A stretch of DNA of 64,000 bases from GCA-1730015 sp964550655 (GTDB lineage Bacteria; Pseudomonadota; Gammaproteobacteria; Granulosicoccales; Granulosicoccaceae), in contig CAZKAQ010000002.1 of the NCBI GenBank assembly GCA_964550655.1, positions 17,480-81,479 on the forward strand, given 5' to 3'. The notes beneath the pieces were generated by a model, which saw nothing but the letters and a program-made list of their open reading frames with translations, was not told the origin of the DNA and did not search any database. Of this stretch, positions 35,117-44,774 are shown piece after piece. Both the position numbers and the translations under genes were made by a program. Positions within the stretch are counted from its first letter, which is position 1; each line of letters begins with the position of its first letter.

Positions 35117-36475
35117 ATGACTGACTCGAATAAACAATACCTGTTGGTGGGTCTGGGCGTTAGCGGAATGTCTGTTGTCCGTTATCTCGCTCGAATTGGT
35201 GCATCGTTCGATGTAGTTGAAAACAACGTTGATCGCTTTAACGATCAGTTGCAAAGAGAGCCGGTTTTGCAGGATGTTCACCATTACACGGGTGACTTAA
35301 GTGCGGAGCTTTTGTCCGGCTATGACTGTGTTGTTGTAAGTCCCGGTGTATCTGTCAGATCTGAGGTTTTCAGGCAGGCGCTTGCATCCGGAACAGAGGT
35401 TGTCGGTGATATAGAGTTATTTGCGCGGGAGGTGAGCAAGCCTGTGATAGCAGTAACCGGTTCGAATGGAAAAAGTACGGTTGTGAGTATGGCGGGTGAG
35501 TTACTTAATGCTGCAAATATCAATACGGCAGTAGTTGGAAATGTAGGCTTTGCGTGTCTTGACAGCTTGCATGATCAATCTATTGAGGCGTATGTGCTCG
35601 AGTTATCCAGTTTTCAGTTGGAAACCACTTCATCATTGAAACCTGTAGCAGCCAGTGTTTTGAATGTCAGTGCAGATCATCTTGATCGCTATGACGGACT
35701 CGAAGATTACGCTGACGTCAAAAGAAGCATTTACCATAATGCACAGCATGCTGTGTTTAATCTGGATGATCCAATGACGCAGCCTGCTGATCTGACGTCT
35801 TTTGCCAGCGCTGTTACTTTTAGTGCATCTGATCAGCAGGCAGACTGGTACATAGCGGGCAGCTCAAATGATGATGGATGTAGGTTAAGCGGTGGGTCGA
35901 TAGCTGAAATTGCCGCATCGGATGTCAAAGTTGCCGGAGTCCATAACCGTATAAATGCTCTGGCTGCTATGGCGATGGCTTCATTGCTGATTAAGGCTGA
36001 CAAACAGCAAATGAGCACATTCTTTACTAACGGCTTTGTTGGTTTTACCGGTTTACCGCATCGCACAAGACTGGTTTGTGAGTCAGGTAATGTGTGCTGG
36101 GTAAATGATTCCAAAGGCACCAATGTTGGTGCTGCGGTCAGCGCAATAAAAGGTATGTCTGCCCCGGTCGTACTGATAGCCGGTGGCCGAGGTAAGAATG
36201 CTGACTATGCACCGTTACGCGAAGTGGTGGCTGAGTTCTGTACCGCGGTTATATTGATTGGTGAAGACGCGAAAGTAATTAGCAGAGCGCTCGACGGAAT
36301 CGTTCCGGTTTATATAGAAAAGTCTATGCGTGATGCGGTGGGACGCGCAGCCGGCATATCCAGGCCCGGGGACTGTGTGTTGTTGTCTCCGGCGTGTGCC
36401 AGTTTTGACATGTTTAATAATTTCGAAGAGCGTGGTGATGTGTTCGAGACAGAGGTGAGAAAACAATGCGCGTAG
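35117..36475 (+). CDS. murD: UDP-MurNAc-L-alanine:D-glutamate ligase
   Basis: Adds D-glutamate to UDP-MurNAc-L-Ala in the cytoplasm. The 452 residues begin with a Rossmann-like domain (LLVGLGVSGMSVVRYLAR), followed by VVSPGVS, the P-loop AVTGSNGKSTVVSM, VLELSSFQLE, NVSADHLDRY, and VNDSKGTNVGAAVSAI in the C-terminal part. It starts 3 bases after mraY and overlaps ftsW by ten bases. Confidence 0.97.
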   Translation: MTDSNKQYLLVGLGVSGMSVVRYLARIGASFDVVENNVDRFNDQLQREPVLQDVHHYTGDLSAELLSGYDCVVVSPGVSVRSEVFRQALASGTEVVGDIELFAREVSKPVIAVTGSNGKSTVVSMAGELLNAANINTAVVGNVGFACLDSLHDQSIEAYVLELSSFQLETTSSLKPVAASVLNVSADHLDRYDGLEDYADVKRSIYHNAQHAVFNLDDPMTQPADLTSFASAVTFSASDQQADWYIAGSSNDDGCRLSGGSIAEIAASDVKVAGVHNRINALAAMAMASLLIKADKQQMSTFFTNGFVGFTGLPHRTRLVCESGNVCWVNDSKGTNVGAAVSAIKGMSAPVVLIAGGRGKNADYAPLREVVAEFCTAVILIGEDAKVISRALDGIVPVYIEKSMRDAVGRAAGISRPGDCVLLSPACASFDMFNNFEERGDVFETEVRKQCA

Positions 36476-37689
36476 GGTCTGTGCAAAATAGTGCCGGCGT
36501 TTCAGTGCTGCCAGAGCGGCAACGTGTTGACTGGGTACTGCTTGGTTCGCTGAGTATTCTGGCAGCACTGGGTTTGGTGATGGTTTTTTCAGCTTCTATC
36601 CCGCAGGCTGAGCGGGTGCTGAATGATGCAATGTACTTTGGCAGACTGCAGGCAATTTATTTGTCGATAGCTTTTGTTGCAGCTTTTGTAGCGTGGCGTA
36701 TTCCTCTGGATTTCTTTGAAGAGTATGGACCGGCTCTTTTGTGCCTGGGTTTTCTGTTGCTGTTTCTGGTGTTGCTGCCTTTTATCGGTAAAAACGTCAA
36801 TGGTAGTCGTCGCTGGATACAGTTTGGCGTGTCGTTTCAGCCGTCGGAGTTTTTCAAGATAGCAATTATTGTTTATCTCGCGGGCTACTTTGTACGCAAG
36901 GGTGGTCAGATAAAAACCGAGGTATCGGTATTTCTTATTCCACTTGGTGTGGCCGCACTGGCGGCAGTACTTCTGCTTCTGGAACCGGATTTCGGCGCCA
37001 CTGTTGTTGTGGGGGCGACAGTAGTTGTCATGATGTTTGTTGCCGGTTGTCGTTGGTGGCACTTTTTACTGACGATGGTAGTGGTTGTGCCACTTGGATT
37101 ATTAGCAATTCTTGTTTCGCCCTATAGAACGACTCGTTTGTTCAGCTTTGTTAATCCGTGGGATGATCCGTTTGCGACCGATTTTCAGTTAACACAATCA
37201 TTGATTGCCGTAGGCAGAGGCTCCTGGGATGGTGTCGGGTTAGGTAATAGTGTTCAGAAAATGGCCTACCTGCCCGAGGCGCATACCGATTTTGTCTTTG
37301 CCGTTTATGCAGAGGAATTCGGCTTCATCGGCGTGACATTGCTGCTGTTACTGTTCTCGTTTATTGTTGCTCGGTGTTTCAAAATTGCACGTGATGCTGA
37401 TAGAGCCAATCTTGTTTTTGGATCTCATATCGCCACGGGTGTTGGTTTCTGGTTCGGTATTCAGGCATTTATTAATATCGGCGCCAACATGGGTGTGTTA
37501 CCAACTAAGGGAATTACCCTGCCACTGTTTAGTTATGGTGGCAGTAGTGTGCTTGCTGTCGGGATTGCATGTGGCTTGGTGATGTGTGTTGCAAAGGAAG
37601 TTGCGATACAAACCGAGAATGAACTCACCCGCGCAGTCACTGAACGTGAAGATGCGTTGGCTGGAAGGGTGGCACTGCAAAATGTCTGA
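36466..37689 (+). CDS. ftsW: Septal peptidoglycan glycosyltransferase FtsW (SEDS)
   Basis: Polymerises lipid II at the septum together with FtsI. The 407 residues form about ten membrane helices after a cytoplasmic N-terminus of about 24 residues. Family landmarks: GLVMVFSAS, NGSRRWIQFGVSFQPSEFFKIAI, LLEPDFGATVVV, the large loop with AVGRGSWDGVGLGNSVQKMAYLPEAHTDFVFAVYAEEFGF, and GVLPTKGITLPLFSYGGSS. The last is split from murG by an 8-base overlap (ATGTCTGA). Confidence 0.97.
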   Translation: MRVGSVQNSAGVSVLPERQRVDWVLLGSLSILAALGLVMVFSASIPQAERVLNDAMYFGRLQAIYLSIAFVAAFVAWRIPLDFFEEYGPALLCLGFLLLFLVLLPFIGKNVNGSRRWIQFGVSFQPSEFFKIAIIVYLAGYFVRKGGQIKTEVSVFLIPLGVAALAAVLLLLEPDFGATVVVGATVVVMMFVAGCRWWHFLLTMVVVVPLGLLAILVSPYRTTRLFSFVNPWDDPFATDFQLTQSLIAVGRGSWDGVGLGNSVQKMAYLPEAHTDFVFAVYAEEFGFIGVTLLLLLFSFIVARCFKIARDADRANLVFGSHIATGVGFWFGIQAFINIGANMGVLPTKGITLPLFSYGGSSVLAVGIACGLVMCVAKEVAIQTENELTRAVTEREDALAGRVALQNV

Positions 37690-38749
37690 AGCAACTGTTG
37701 TCATTGCGGCCGGCGGAACCGGTGGACATGTATTTCCCGCGCTGGCGGTGGCGACAGCTTTACGTGAGCGCAACATACCAGTGGTTTGGGTTGGTAGTGC
37801 GGCGGGTCTTGAAAGCCGTGTGATACCGGAAAATAGATTTCCGCTGCGAAAAATAGCGGTTTCGCCGCTTCGCGGTGGTGGTTTGTTGCGAAAACCGCTT
37901 GGATTACTAAATCTGTTTAAGGCGACATGCACCTCTGTAAAAATTGTTCGTCAGGAAAAGGCTGCCACAGTACTCGGTATGGGTGGGTATGTATCAGGAC
38001 CGGTCTGTCTTGCGGCAAAGGTGACTGGATGTCGATTAGTGGTGCACGAGCAGAATGCGGTACCGGGTTTTACGAATCGAATTCTCAGGCATTTGGCAAA
38101 TCGAGTCCTTGAAGCATTGCCGGATACTTTCGTTGCTCAAAAAAAGGTGGTGTGTACAGGTAATCCTGTACGACAAGATCTTTTAAACGTTGCAGCTCCG
38201 GATGTTCGTTATAGCGATCGGGATGGTGCGCTCAGAGTTTTGGTTATAGGTGGTAGTCAAGGTGCACGTGCATTGAATCAAAAAGTACCTGAAGCACTTT
38301 CTTTGGTTAAAGAATCGTTGGATGTAATTCATCAATGTGGTCCAACATGGTATAAAGAAACTGTGGCTAACTATAGTGATGTTGAACATAGTTGTGATGT
38401 GAGAGAATTCATTGACGATATGGCAGAAGTTTATCGTTGGGCGGATGTTATAATTTGTCGATCGGGTGCGATGACAGTAGCGGAAATTGCGGCAGTCGGC
38501 GTTGCTTCAATCCTGATCCCTTATCCTGCTGCAGTGGATGATCACCAAACTGCCAATGGAAATTTTCTTGTTAAGGCAAAAGCTGCAGTAATGATTCAAG
38601 AGCAAGACATCACATCAATCGGTCTGGCTGATCAATTTCAGAATTTTAGTCGGGAAAAACTCAAATCCATGGCAGTTAATGCAAGACAAGTATCAAAGCG
38701 CGATGCAACAGAACGTGTTGTGGCAGAACTTGTTGGGGTGGCTGCGTGA
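37682..38749 (+). CDS. murG: UDP-GlcNAc:lipid I N-acetylglucosaminyltransferase
   Basis: Peripheral inner-membrane glycosyltransferase that converts lipid I to lipid II. Start at the ATG at 37682 (MSEATVVIAAGGTGGH); a longer frame upstream lies inside ftsW. The 355 residues carry the G-loop GGTGGHVFPALAVA, LGMGGYVSGP, HEQNAVPGFTNR, VIGGSQGARALN and the donor-site region CRSGAMTVAEIAAVG and PYPAAVDDHQTANG. Stop and the GTG start of murC overlap. Confidence 0.97.
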   Translation: MSEATVVIAAGGTGGHVFPALAVATALRERNIPVVWVGSAAGLESRVIPENRFPLRKIAVSPLRGGGLLRKPLGLLNLFKATCTSVKIVRQEKAATVLGMGGYVSGPVCLAAKVTGCRLVVHEQNAVPGFTNRILRHLANRVLEALPDTFVAQKKVVCTGNPVRQDLLNVAAPDVRYSDRDGALRVLVIGGSQGARALNQKVPEALSLVKESLDVIHQCGPTWYKETVANYSDVEHSCDVREFIDDMAEVYRWADVIICRSGAMTVAEIAAVGVASILIPYPAAVDDHQTANGNFLVKAKAAVMIQEQDITSIGLADQFQNFSREKLKSMAVNARQVSKRDATERVVAELVGVAA

Positions 38750-40209
38750 GCAATGTCGCCAGTAGCTCGCAAAGTTGGATGCGCCGCATTGATCATGTGC
38801 ACTTTGTCGGCATTGGTGGCGTGGGAATGGGTGGCATAGCCGAGGTCATGGTGAATCTCGGTTACAGCGTCAGTGGTTCCGATATGGCGCGTAATGCCTT
38901 GGTGGAAAGGCTCGAATCGCTTGGCGTGCGGGTATTTCAGGGCCACGATGCTGCAAATATAGACGGCGTCGATGTGGTCGTAGTCTCGTCGGCAATTTCA
39001 GAGGAAAATCCCGAGGTAGATGCGGCCAGGCAGCTTCGAATACCAGTTATAAGACGTGCCGAAATGCTCGGCGAACTGATGCGATTCAAGCAGGGTATCG
39101 CGATTGCAGGTACTCACGGCAAAACCACAACCACAAGTCTGGTGGCGAGTTTGCTCACTGAAGGTGGGCTGGATCCTACTTACGTCATTGGCGGTAAGTT
39201 AAACAGCTCATCTACTAACGCCTATCTTGGGCAGTCAGAGTGGTTGGTTGCAGAAGCTGACGAAAGTGATGCGTCATTTCTGTCGCTGCAACCGGTCATT
39301 GCCATTGTGACCAACATTGATGCAGATCACCTGTCGACCTATGAGAATGATTTTGACAGATTAAAAAATGCATTTGTAGAGTTTCTGCAACACTTGCCTT
39401 TCTATGGTCTTGCCGTGATGTGTGTTGATGATGAAGAAGTGCGTGCACTTGTGAGTCGTATCTCTCGACCGGTAATGACCTACGGCTTTAGTGAAGATGC
39501 AGATGTTCGGGGTATGAATTTTCGGCAGGATAAAATGAAATCCTGTTTTGATGTTAAGTTACCTGATGGCACAGAAGTACGCCAGATCACACTTAACCTG
39601 CCAGGCAAGCACAATGCGCAGAATGCATTGGCGGCTGTGGCAGTTGGGTGGGAACTCGGACTACGTGCGCAGAACGTACGTCGCGCTTTTCAAAACTTCG
39701 AAGGTATCGGGCGTCGTGCACAGCCGCTTGGCGTGTTGCAGCTTGAAGACGGATACGCCGAGTTAATTGATGACTATGGTCATCACCCTCGAGAAGTTGC
39801 AGCGACACTTGAGGCGATAAAAGCCGGTCGGCCAAGTAATCGGCTGGTTGTGGTTTTCCAACCGCATCGCTTCACCCGTACCCGTGATTTATTCGATGAC
39901 TTCATTGATGTGCTTTGTGATGCTGACGTGCTGCTGCTGTGTGAAGTGTATCCGGCAGGTGAAGCACCGATTGCCGGTGCTGATGGTCGTGCCTTAGCGC
40001 GAGCTATAAGACAGCGTGGTGTTATCGATCCGATTTTTGTTGCCGAGATCGACCAGGTAGCAAAGACACTGGAAGGCGTTCTGATACCTAATGATGTGGT
40101 ACTCACTCTGGGTGCCGGATCAATAGGTGCTGTTGCTGCCGGCTTGCCGGATCATTTTGCAACATCTGAAATTTTGGCTGGAGATCAATCGGAGGGCGCG
40201 CATGTCTGA
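38746..40209 (+). CDS. murC: UDP-N-acetylmuramate:L-alanine ligase
   Basis: Adds the first amino acid, L-alanine, to UDP-MurNAc. The gene starts with GTG, overlapping the murG stop by four bases. The 487 residues show VHFVGIGGVGMGGIAEVM, VSGSD, the P-loop AGTHGKTTTTSLVASLL, EADESDASFL, NIDADHLSTY and DDYGHHPREVAATL. The last eight bases (ATGTCTGA) contain the ddl start. Confidence 0.97.
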   Translation: MSNVASSSQSWMRRIDHVHFVGIGGVGMGGIAEVMVNLGYSVSGSDMARNALVERLESLGVRVFQGHDAANIDGVDVVVVSSAISEENPEVDAARQLRIPVIRRAEMLGELMRFKQGIAIAGTHGKTTTTSLVASLLTEGGLDPTYVIGGKLNSSSTNAYLGQSEWLVAEADESDASFLSLQPVIAIVTNIDADHLSTYENDFDRLKNAFVEFLQHLPFYGLAVMCVDDEEVRALVSRISRPVMTYGFSEDADVRGMNFRQDKMKSCFDVKLPDGTEVRQITLNLPGKHNAQNALAAVAVGWELGLRAQNVRRAFQNFEGIGRRAQPLGVLQLEDGYAELIDDYGHHPREVAATLEAIKAGRPSNRLVVVFQPHRFTRTRDLFDDFIDVLCDADVLLLCEVYPAGEAPIAGADGRALARAIRQRGVIDPIFVAEIDQVAKTLEGVLIPNDVVLTLGAGSIGAVAAGLPDHFATSEILAGDQSEGAHV

Positions 40210-41128
40210 AGTTGATTTCGGCCGCGTTGCTGTATTGATGGGCGGTTGGTCTGCAGAGCGTGAAGTGTCACTGGCGAGTGGCCGTCAAGTGCTGGATGCG
40301 CTTGTAGGTTTGGGAGTTAATGCATTTGCGGTTGACGTTGAGCGTCGTGATTTAAGCCACATGCTGGTCGGCAAGTGTGATCGAGTATTTAACATATTGC
40401 ACGGCACCTGGGGAGAAGACGGTCGCATTCAGGGGCTATTGGAGGCGTTGGATATTCCCTATACAGGCACTGGTGTTACCGGAAGTGCACTGACCATGGA
40501 TAAAAACCTCACTAAGGCTGTGTGTCAACAACAGGGTATTGCGACTCCTGCCTGGCGGATCGTTAAAAATGCGGCTGAGTTTAAAACGGCAAGTGCAGAG
40601 ATTAGTAACGAGTATGGATACCCGATAGTGGTAAAGCCTGCCAGTGAAGGTTCAAGTGTGGGTGTTTCTATTGCCCGTGAAAATGAGCTTGATAAAGCAT
40701 TCGAAAATGCATCTCAGTACGGTGATGTAATTGTTGAACAGTTTATTGCAGGTAGCGAGATTACTGCGGCAATTCTCAATGATGTCGCAATGCCATTGAT
40801 TAAAATTTCAACGCCTCGGGAGTTCTATGACTACCAGGCCAAGTATCAGGTGGATTCCACCGTTTATGAGTGCCCTTGTGGTTTATCCGTATCAATGGAG
40901 AAAGCTATTCAGGATACCGCGTTGGGTGTATTCAAAGCTACTCGCTGTGAGGCCTGGGGCAGAGTGGATTTTTTACTTGATGAAGCAGGTAATCATTATT
41001 TGCTGGAAGTAAATACAGCACCCGGTATGACTGATCACAGCCTGGTGCCAATGGCGGCTGCCGCAATGGGTTTGGACTTTTCCGAACTTGTTATCCAAAT
41101 TCTTAAAAATACAGTTGATAAACATTGA
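40202..41128 (+). CDS. ddl: D-alanine:D-alanine ligase
   Basis: Makes the D-Ala-D-Ala dipeptide used by MurF. Start at ATG 40202 (MSEVDFGRVAVLMGGWSAEREVSL); the longer upstream frame lies inside murC. The 308 residues have the ATP-grasp fold: LHGTWGEDGRIQGLLEALDIPYTGTGVTGSALTMDK, VVKPASEGSSVGVSI, and EVNTAPGMTDHSLVP. The tyrosine of the YTGTGVTGS loop marks a normal D-Ala-D-Ala rather than D-Ala-D-lactate enzyme. Confidence 0.97.
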   Translation: MSEVDFGRVAVLMGGWSAEREVSLASGRQVLDALVGLGVNAFAVDVERRDLSHMLVGKCDRVFNILHGTWGEDGRIQGLLEALDIPYTGTGVTGSALTMDKNLTKAVCQQQGIATPAWRIVKNAAEFKTASAEISNEYGYPIVVKPASEGSSVGVSIARENELDKAFENASQYGDVIVEQFIAGSEITAAILNDVAMPLIKISTPREFYDYQAKYQVDSTVYECPCGLSVSMEKAIQDTALGVFKATRCEAWGRVDFLLDEAGNHYLLEVNTAPGMTDHSLVPMAAAAMGLDFSELVIQILKNTVDKH

Positions 41129-41943
41129 ACAACGTACAGGTAAATCAAACCAGAGACTTCGCGCCCGTCCTGCCTACTTCGTCAGAGAGGATTCTGGCGT
41201 CGTTGGGACGCGCGTTGGTTATTGGACTTTTTGTGCTGGTTGCTGTTTTTCTGGCTCAACTGGCCATTGAGCACTTTAGAAACCCCGGGCGCTTTCCAAT
41301 CCGCAGTGTTGTGGTTGAAGGTGTATATCAGTTTGCTGATCAAGATGAAATGCGTGAGCGGGTGATGACGCAGGCTGCGAAAGGATTTTTTAATCTCGAT
41401 ATAGAAAACATACAGCGTGATGTAGAGCAATTGCCGTGGGTCAGGAATGCTTACGTCAGAAGAGTCTGGCCCGAGAGCATCACAGTGCATGTGGAAGAGC
41501 ATAAACCCATTGCTCGATGGGGTGAAAAATCTTTAGTGACAGACGGGTTCAGATTGTTTTCGCCACCTCAGTTGAGTAGCGTTCCAGAGCCAGAGTTACA
41601 AGCGCTGGTTGACGATCTGCCTGTGCTTTATTCGCCGGAACGACGACATGTTGCGTTGATTAAATTACTGAATCAGGCCAGATCAATGCTGGATACTGTC
41701 GAGGCGCCGCTTGAAGGTATGGTAGAAGATGAGCGTCGTTCGTTAACGCTGTACCTTAAAAATGATGTGAAAGTTGTGATTGGCCACAGAGATGTTCATA
41801 AAAGAATAAAAAGATTTTCCGAGATTTTCCGTCCATACATTGCCCCCGTGTATGACGATGTAGCGAAAGTGGATATGCGTTATACAAACGGCTTTACCAT
41901 GGCGCGCAAAAGTTTCGTTTTAGATAACTCGAGGGTTCAGTAA
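41125..41943 (+). CDS. ftsQ: Cell division protein FtsQ
   Basis: Bitopic divisome protein that binds FtsL and FtsB. It probably begins with the TTG at 41125, overlapping the ddl stop; no better ATG or GTG lies before the membrane helix. The 272 residues contain a cytoplasmic N-terminus, one membrane helix (LVIGLFVLVAVFLAQLAI), the POTRA domain (FPIRSVVVEGVYQFADQDEMRERV, LPWVRNAYVRRVWPESITVHVEEHKPIARWG) and the beta domain. Confidence 0.95.
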   Translation: MNNVQVNQTRDFAPVLPTSSERILASLGRALVIGLFVLVAVFLAQLAIEHFRNPGRFPIRSVVVEGVYQFADQDEMRERVMTQAAKGFFNLDIENIQRDVEQLPWVRNAYVRRVWPESITVHVEEHKPIARWGEKSLVTDGFRLFSPPQLSSVPEPELQALVDDLPVLYSPERRHVALIKLLNQARSMLDTVEAPLEGMVEDERRSLTLYLKNDVKVVIGHRDVHKRIKRFSEIFRPYIAPVYDDVAKVDMRYTNGFTMARKSFVLDNSRVQ

Positions 41944-41944
41944 G

Positions 41945-43183
41945 ATGGCGGGAAATCAGGATCAAAAAATTGTTGTTGGCCTGGATATAGGAACCACCAA
42001 GATAGTTGCTATCGTGGCAAAGGTTATAGATGATGATCGGATTGAAGTCATTGGTTTGGGTCATCGTCCTTCGCAAGGTTTAAAGAAAGGCGTTGTAATA
42101 AACATTGAATCAACTGTCGCTGCAATACAGGAAGCTATCAGCGAAGCCGAGTTGATGGCTGGTGTGCAAATTCGTTCGGTCTATGCAGGTATAGCCGGTA
42201 GCCATATAAAGAGTATGAATTCACATGGCATCGTTGCCATTCGTGATGGTGAGGTCACCGCCGGTGACGTGGAGCGTGTTATTGATGCTGCCAAGGCGGT
42301 TGCTATACCGGCGGATCAAAAAATACTTCATGTACTACCTCAGGAATTCATCATTGATAACCAGGAAGGCATACGCGAACCGATTGGTATGTCAGGGGTA
42401 AGGCTTGAGGCCAAAGTGCATCTGGTGACAGGCTCTGTGAGTGCTGCACAGAATATTGCCAAGTGTATTCAGCGCTGTGGCCTTGAAGTAGACGACATAA
42501 TTCTTGAGCAACTGGCGTCCTCTTACTCTGTACTTACTGAAGATGAAAAAGATCTCGGTGTTTGTCTGGTCGATATCGGTGGAGGTACTACTGATATCGC
42601 AGTTTTCACAGATGGTGCGATAAGACACACAGCTGTCATTCCTATTGCCGGTGATCAGGTCACAAATGACATAGCGGTCGCGGTGCGAACACCGACTCCC
42701 TATGCTGAAGATATAAAAGTCCGTTATGCCTGCGCGCTGCAACAGCTTGCGGCGGCACAGGATGTCATTGAAGTGCCCGGCGTGGGTGATCGAGATCCCA
42801 AGGAACTCGAGAGTCAGGTTCTGGCTGAAGTTGTTGAGGCGCGTTACGAAGAACTTTTATCACTGGTTCATGAAGAGTTACGGCGCAGTGGTTATGACGA
42901 GTTATGTGCCTCCGGAATAGTGTTAACCGGAGGTAGTTCCAAGATTCAGGGAGTAGTTGAACTAGCCGAGGAGGTGTTTCATATGCCTGTAAGGCTGGGA
43001 GAACCACAAAACATATTTGGTGTAGTGGATGTGGTCTGTAACCCCATACATGCGACGGGAGTTGGCTTGTTAATGTATGGACAGAAGTCGGGTGGTTCCA
43101 ACCTCGAAGGTAATACGCGTGGAGGGATCTCAGAGGATGGTGTGCTTGACAGAATGAAGGCGTGGTTTAAAAGAAATTTCTGA
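41945..43183 (+). CDS. ftsA: Cell division protein FtsA
   Basis: Actin-like ATPase that tethers FtsZ to the membrane. The 412 residues begin VVGLDIGTTKIVAIVAKV (phosphate-1 loop), contain the SHI/1C domain (SAELMAGVQIRSVYAGIAGSHI-like), VCLVDIGGGTTDIAVF (phosphate-2) and GIVLTGGSSKIQGV. They end in the amphipathic membrane-targeting helix (RMKAWFKRNF). It starts one base after ftsQ. Confidence 0.97.
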   Translation: MAGNQDQKIVVGLDIGTTKIVAIVAKVIDDDRIEVIGLGHRPSQGLKKGVVINIESTVAAIQEAISEAELMAGVQIRSVYAGIAGSHIKSMNSHGIVAIRDGEVTAGDVERVIDAAKAVAIPADQKILHVLPQEFIIDNQEGIREPIGMSGVRLEAKVHLVTGSVSAAQNIAKCIQRCGLEVDDIILEQLASSYSVLTEDEKDLGVCLVDIGGGTTDIAVFTDGAIRHTAVIPIAGDQVTNDIAVAVRTPTPYAEDIKVRYACALQQLAAAQDVIEVPGVGDRDPKELESQVLAEVVEARYEELLSLVHEELRRSGYDELCASGIVLTGGSSKIQGVVELAEEVFHMPVRLGEPQNIFGVVDVVCNPIHATGVGLLMYGQKSGGSNLEGNTRGGISEDGVLDRMKAWFKRNF

Positions 43184-43222
43184 CAACTTTTTATTAAGAC
43201 AAATAACCGAGGGTGATAGCAA

Positions 43223-44503
43223 ATGGTGTTTAATTTAGTAGATACAAATGATAATCAAGCAGTCATTAAAGTAATGGGTGTTGGCGGTGGTGGTGGTAAC
43301 GCTGTTGATCACATGATGAATGCCAACATACAGGGTGTTGAGTACATCTGTGCGAATACTGATGCACAAGTGCTTTCAAAGATGGGCGCCAAAAATGCGA
43401 TCCAACTTGGATCTGAAATAACCAATGGTCTGGGTGCCGGAACTAACCCCGATATTGGTCGACAGGCAGCCCAGGAAGATAGAGATCACATACAGCAAGT
43501 GATTCAAGGTGCGGACATGTTGTTCTTAACTGCAGGTATGGGCGGAGGCACAGGTACCGGTGCGATTCCGGTGATTGCGTCAATTGCGAAGGAGCTCGGT
43601 GTGTTAACGGTGGCTGTTGTGACAAAACCGTTTCCATTCGAAGGTGGTAGGCGTAAGAAGGTTGCGGAAGATGGTCTGGTTGAATTGCGTCAGCACGTAG
43701 ATTCATTGATCGTTGTGCCGAATGAGAAACTGCTTACCAATTTGCCAACCAATGTCACTATGTTACAGGCGTTTAAAGCAGCTAATGATGTGTTGAAAAA
43801 CGCGGTACAGGGTATAGCTGAAATTATAACCAGCCCGGGTTTGATCAATGTTGACTTTGCAGATGTAAAAACGGTGATGTCTGAAATGGGTCAGGCTATG
43901 ATGGGTACCGGCAGTGCTCACGGTGAGAACCGTGCGGCAGATGCAGCACGGTTGGCAACTGAAAGTCCGTTGCTTGACGACATTAACCTCAAAGGAGCGC
44001 GTGGAATTATATGTAACATCACTGCAGGCGCTGACTTATCTATTCGTGAGTACGAGACGGTGGGTGATGTATTGGAAGGTATCGCTTCAACAGATGCCAA
44101 TGTAGTGATTGGCACCTCCATTAATAGTGAAATGGAAGGCGAGATACGGGTAACTGTGGTTGCGTCCGGTCTTGAAGGTGAGCGGGTACGTAAGCCGATG
44201 CGTGTTGTGCGCTCTAACGACAGCCGTAAAGCTACAGAAGCCACTGCAGCTGCCGATAAAACCGCGAGTTCCGGTCGGTCCGGATTTGCTCAGTATGAAA
44301 AGCCTGCAGTTGAGCGTGCTTCATCATCGCGAAGTATCGCTGCCAGACGAGCAGCAAAAACTGCTGAGTCAAAATCCAGCCGTGAACAGGGCTATGATAA
44401 TTCGCGTCGACAGCGTGAGACGGTGAGCTATAACACCGGCAATAACGACGGTGAGATGACATACCTTGATCTACCGACCTTTCTGCGCCAACAGGCAGAT
44501 TAG
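43223..44503 (+). CDS. ftsZ: Cell division GTPase FtsZ
   Basis: Tubulin-like GTPase that forms the Z ring. The 426 residues include GVGGGGGNAVDHMM, the tubulin signature GGGTGTGAIPVIASIAKE and the T7 loop region NVDFADVKTVMSEMGQAMMG. After about residue 320 comes a Ser/Arg/Ala-rich variable linker. It ends in the conserved peptide YLDLPTFLRQQAD, which binds FtsA, ZipA and regulators. A spaced GAGGGTGATAGCAA lies before the ATG. A strong hairpin terminator follows. Confidence 0.98.
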   Translation: MVFNLVDTNDNQAVIKVMGVGGGGGNAVDHMMNANIQGVEYICANTDAQVLSKMGAKNAIQLGSEITNGLGAGTNPDIGRQAAQEDRDHIQQVIQGADMLFLTAGMGGGTGTGAIPVIASIAKELGVLTVAVVTKPFPFEGGRRKKVAEDGLVELRQHVDSLIVVPNEKLLTNLPTNVTMLQAFKAANDVLKNAVQGIAEIITSPGLINVDFADVKTVMSEMGQAMMGTGSAHGENRAADAARLATESPLLDDINLKGARGIICNITAGADLSIREYETVGDVLEGIASTDANVVIGTSINSEMEGEIRVTVVASGLEGERVRKPMRVVRSNDSRKATEATAAADKTASSGRSGFAQYEKPAVERASSSRSIAARRAAKTAESKSSREQGYDNSRRQRETVSYNTGNNDGEMTYLDLPTFLRQQAD

Positions 44504-44547
44504 GAGCTACTTGATCGCCGGCCATCGTGCCGGCGTGATCAGAAATC

Positions 44548-44574
44548 GCGGCACAGGTTCTGTGCCGCTTCTTC
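44548..44574 (+). terminator. Intrinsic terminator after ftsZ
   Basis: A perfect 9-bp GC-rich stem GCGGCACAG/CTGTGCCGC with loop GTT is followed by TTCTTC, 45 bp past the ftsZ stop. A smaller GCCGG/CCGGC stem precedes it. It probably ends dcw transcription so that lpxC is expressed separately. Confidence 0.6.
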
Positions 44575-44582
44575 GCAGCAGG

Positions 44583-44622
44583 TAATCTCTGGCTGATATC
44601 ATCAATTGGTTACCAGAGATTA
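44583..44622. repeat. Long-loop inverted repeat between ftsZ and lpxC
   Basis: TAATCTCTGG (44583-44592) and CCAGAGATTA (44613-44622) are perfect 10-base complements around a 20-base spacer that itself contains TGATATCA. It lies after the ftsZ terminator and about 150 bp before lpxC. It could be a regulator site for lpxC or a second transcript-end structure. Confidence 0.5.
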
Positions 44623-44774
44623 AGAGTGCTGGAGGTCAAAATCACCTTCCTTTAACATCTGCTTCAGGTTCGAACTTGTGAGGAGCAAATCTGTTCAGCG
44701 CAAAGTTCGGATTCGAGCCCCATAATAATAACTGGCTCAATACTTTAGCTGCCTAGAATAAGGATAATAATAAG

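Noticed and set aside
44640..44720. tRNA-like GGTTCGAA near 44668
   Set aside because: The flanking bases do not form acceptor or anticodon stems; no tRNA was found anywhere in the window.
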